Assembly (NCBI GenBank): GCA_022013615.1
Contig: JAKLQB010000258.1
Span: 1 to 6,320 of the forward strand
Length of the DNA: 6,320 bases
From: Desulfobacterales bacterium
GTDB lineage: Bacteria; Desulfobacterota; DSM-4660; Desulfatiglandales; Desulfatiglandaceae
Direction of reading: 5' to 3'
A program made the position numbers and the translations under genes. The notes below the pieces were generated by a model that was given only the letters and a program-made list of their open reading frames with translations, was not told the origin of the DNA and made no database searches. Positions 5,593 through 6,320 of the stretch are shown here, piece after piece; the stretch's first letter is position 1; the number at the start of each line of letters is the position of its first letter.

Positions 5593-6320
5593 ATGACTCA
5601 AAAAACCCTTTTGGTCACAGGCGGAGCCGGCTTCATTGGCACCAATTTCATCAGGAACGCACTTACAGTCCGGCCGAACTGGCGTATCGTCAACCTTGAT
5701 GCACTGACTTATGCTGGTAATCTCGCCAATTTTAAAGACCTTTCTCCTGCCCACATGGAAAGGCATCGCTTTGTCCACGGAGACATAAGGGATGCTTCGC
5801 TTCTTGAACGGCTTTTCTCTGAAGAGAACTTTAACAGCGTGGTTCACTTTGCTGCCGAGTCTCATGTGGACCGCTCCATCCTGGGACCTGAAACCTTTCT
5901 TGAGACAAACGTGTTAGGTACATTCCACCTGCTTGAAGCGAGTCTTAATTTCTGGAGAGAAAAGGGAGAACCGGAAGATTTTCGTTTTCTGCACATATCC
6001 ACAGATGAAGTATACGGCAGCCTCAGTTCACAAGGGTACTTCACAGAGAGAACACCCTATGACCCGTCAAGCCCTTATTCAGCCAGTAAGGCCTCATCAG
6101 ACCATTTTGTAAAAGCTTACTTTCGAACATACGGCCTGCCTACCCTTATTACCAACTGCTCAAACAACTATGGCCCTTACCAGTTCCCTGAAAAGCTCAT
6201 TCCACTTATGATTCTCAATATCCTGGAAAAAAAGCCCCTGCCTGTTTATGGGGATGGGGAAAATGTCAGGGACTGGCTCTACGTGATCGACCATTGCAAT
6301 GCCCTGGTGCAAGTTTTAGA
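5593..6320 (+). CDS. rfbB: dTDP-glucose 4,6-dehydratase (RmlB/RfbB), 3' end outside window
   Basis: This converts dTDP-glucose to dTDP-4-keto-6-deoxyglucose, the second step of dTDP-L-rhamnose and related deoxysugar synthesis for surface polysaccharides; it is cytoplasmic and NAD-dependent. The frame stays open to the window end (242 residues visible of a usual 340-355). Seen: Rossmann motif TGGAGFIG (9-16), DALTYAGN with cofactor-binding Asp36, GDIRD (63-67), [11 protein letters not shown] (85-95), catalytic STDEVYG (Thr137, Asp138, Glu139), YSASK with Tyr162 and Lys166, [14 protein letters not shown] (191-204) and [10 protein letters not shown] (222-231). These last motifs separate RmlB from general sugar epimerases. 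ATG 5593 gives the family's usual N-terminus, four residues before the first strand, although its ribosome site is weak. It is separated by 296 bases from the kinase and probably begins a nucleotide-sugar operon (rmlA, C or D may follow, not visible). All catalytic residues are in place. Confidence 0.96.
   Translation, partial: MTQKTLLVTGGAGFIGTNFIRNALTVRPNWRIVNLDALTYAGNLANFKDLSPAHMERHRFVHGDIRDASLLERLFSEENFNSVVHFAAESHVDRSILGPETFLETNVLGTFHLLEASLNFWREKGEPEDFRFLHISTDEVYGSLSSQGYFTERTPYDPSSPYSASKASSDHFVKAYFRTYGLPTLITNCSNNYGPYQFPEKLIPLMILNILEKKPLPVYGDGENVRDWLYVIDHCNALVQVL

Noticed and set aside
5590..6044. Two minus-strand frames opposite rmlB
   Set aside because: They are antisense shadows of a gene whose motifs and catalytic residues are complete.
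1..6320. CRISPR array, tRNA, rRNA, transposase or phage genes
   Set aside because: No regularly spaced repeats, cloverleaf-like sequence or matching protein motifs were seen on either strand.

Overview
The window reads as a bacterial chromosomal segment rich in two-component signalling genes, and it ends in a nucleotide-sugar gene. Hybrid histidine kinases of the 'GGIAHxxNN' type, a sigma54-dependent activator with a GAFTGA loop, a MEDS-domain sensor kinase and a -24/-12 promoter, at moderate GC, suggest a deltaproteobacterium (Desulfobacterota or a relative). This is inferred from gene style only; there is no rRNA or other direct taxonomic marker.

Layout, left to right. (1) 1-637, plus strand: the C-terminal end of a hybrid histidine kinase (ATPase domain plus an intact receiver). 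(2) 645-2045, plus: a sigma54 activator of NtrC-like layout, probably translated in the same operon, whose receiver has lost the phospho-accepting Asp and the switch Lys. (3) 2111-2662, plus: an isochorismatase-family cysteine hydrolase with its triad intact. (4) 2663-3647, mostly minus strand: two small proteins of unknown function (the upstream one doubtful) followed by a histidine-kinase stub that stops just after the phospho-accepting His helix. (5) 3648-3739: a divergent intergenic region with a near-consensus sigma54 promoter; an IHF-like site and a perfect dyad lie further upstream. (6) 3740-5296, plus: a MEDS-domain histidine kinase whose C-terminus looks like the first residues of a lost receiver. 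(7) 5297-5592: a 296-base gap with one dyad and a weak candidate promoter. (8) 5593 to the window end: the N-terminal two thirds of dTDP-glucose 4,6-dehydratase (RmlB/RfbB), which continues past the edge.

Working model (inference): the kinase/activator pair at the left is a signalling unit, and its sigma54 activator, or a paralogue elsewhere, could switch on the MEDS kinase through the sigma54 promoter at 3666-3681. The receiver-like or kinase parts here are unequal: one receiver is intact, one is degenerate, one is reduced to a stub, and one kinase is cut after its H-box. That pattern points to module loss or rearrangement in a set of related kinases. The RmlB gene probably starts a separate sugar or polysaccharide locus. 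I saw no CRISPR array, tRNA, rRNA, insertion sequence or phage gene. Nothing here amounts to a clearly new system; the strongest leads are the promoter architecture before the MEDS kinase and the non-canonical receiver of the activator.
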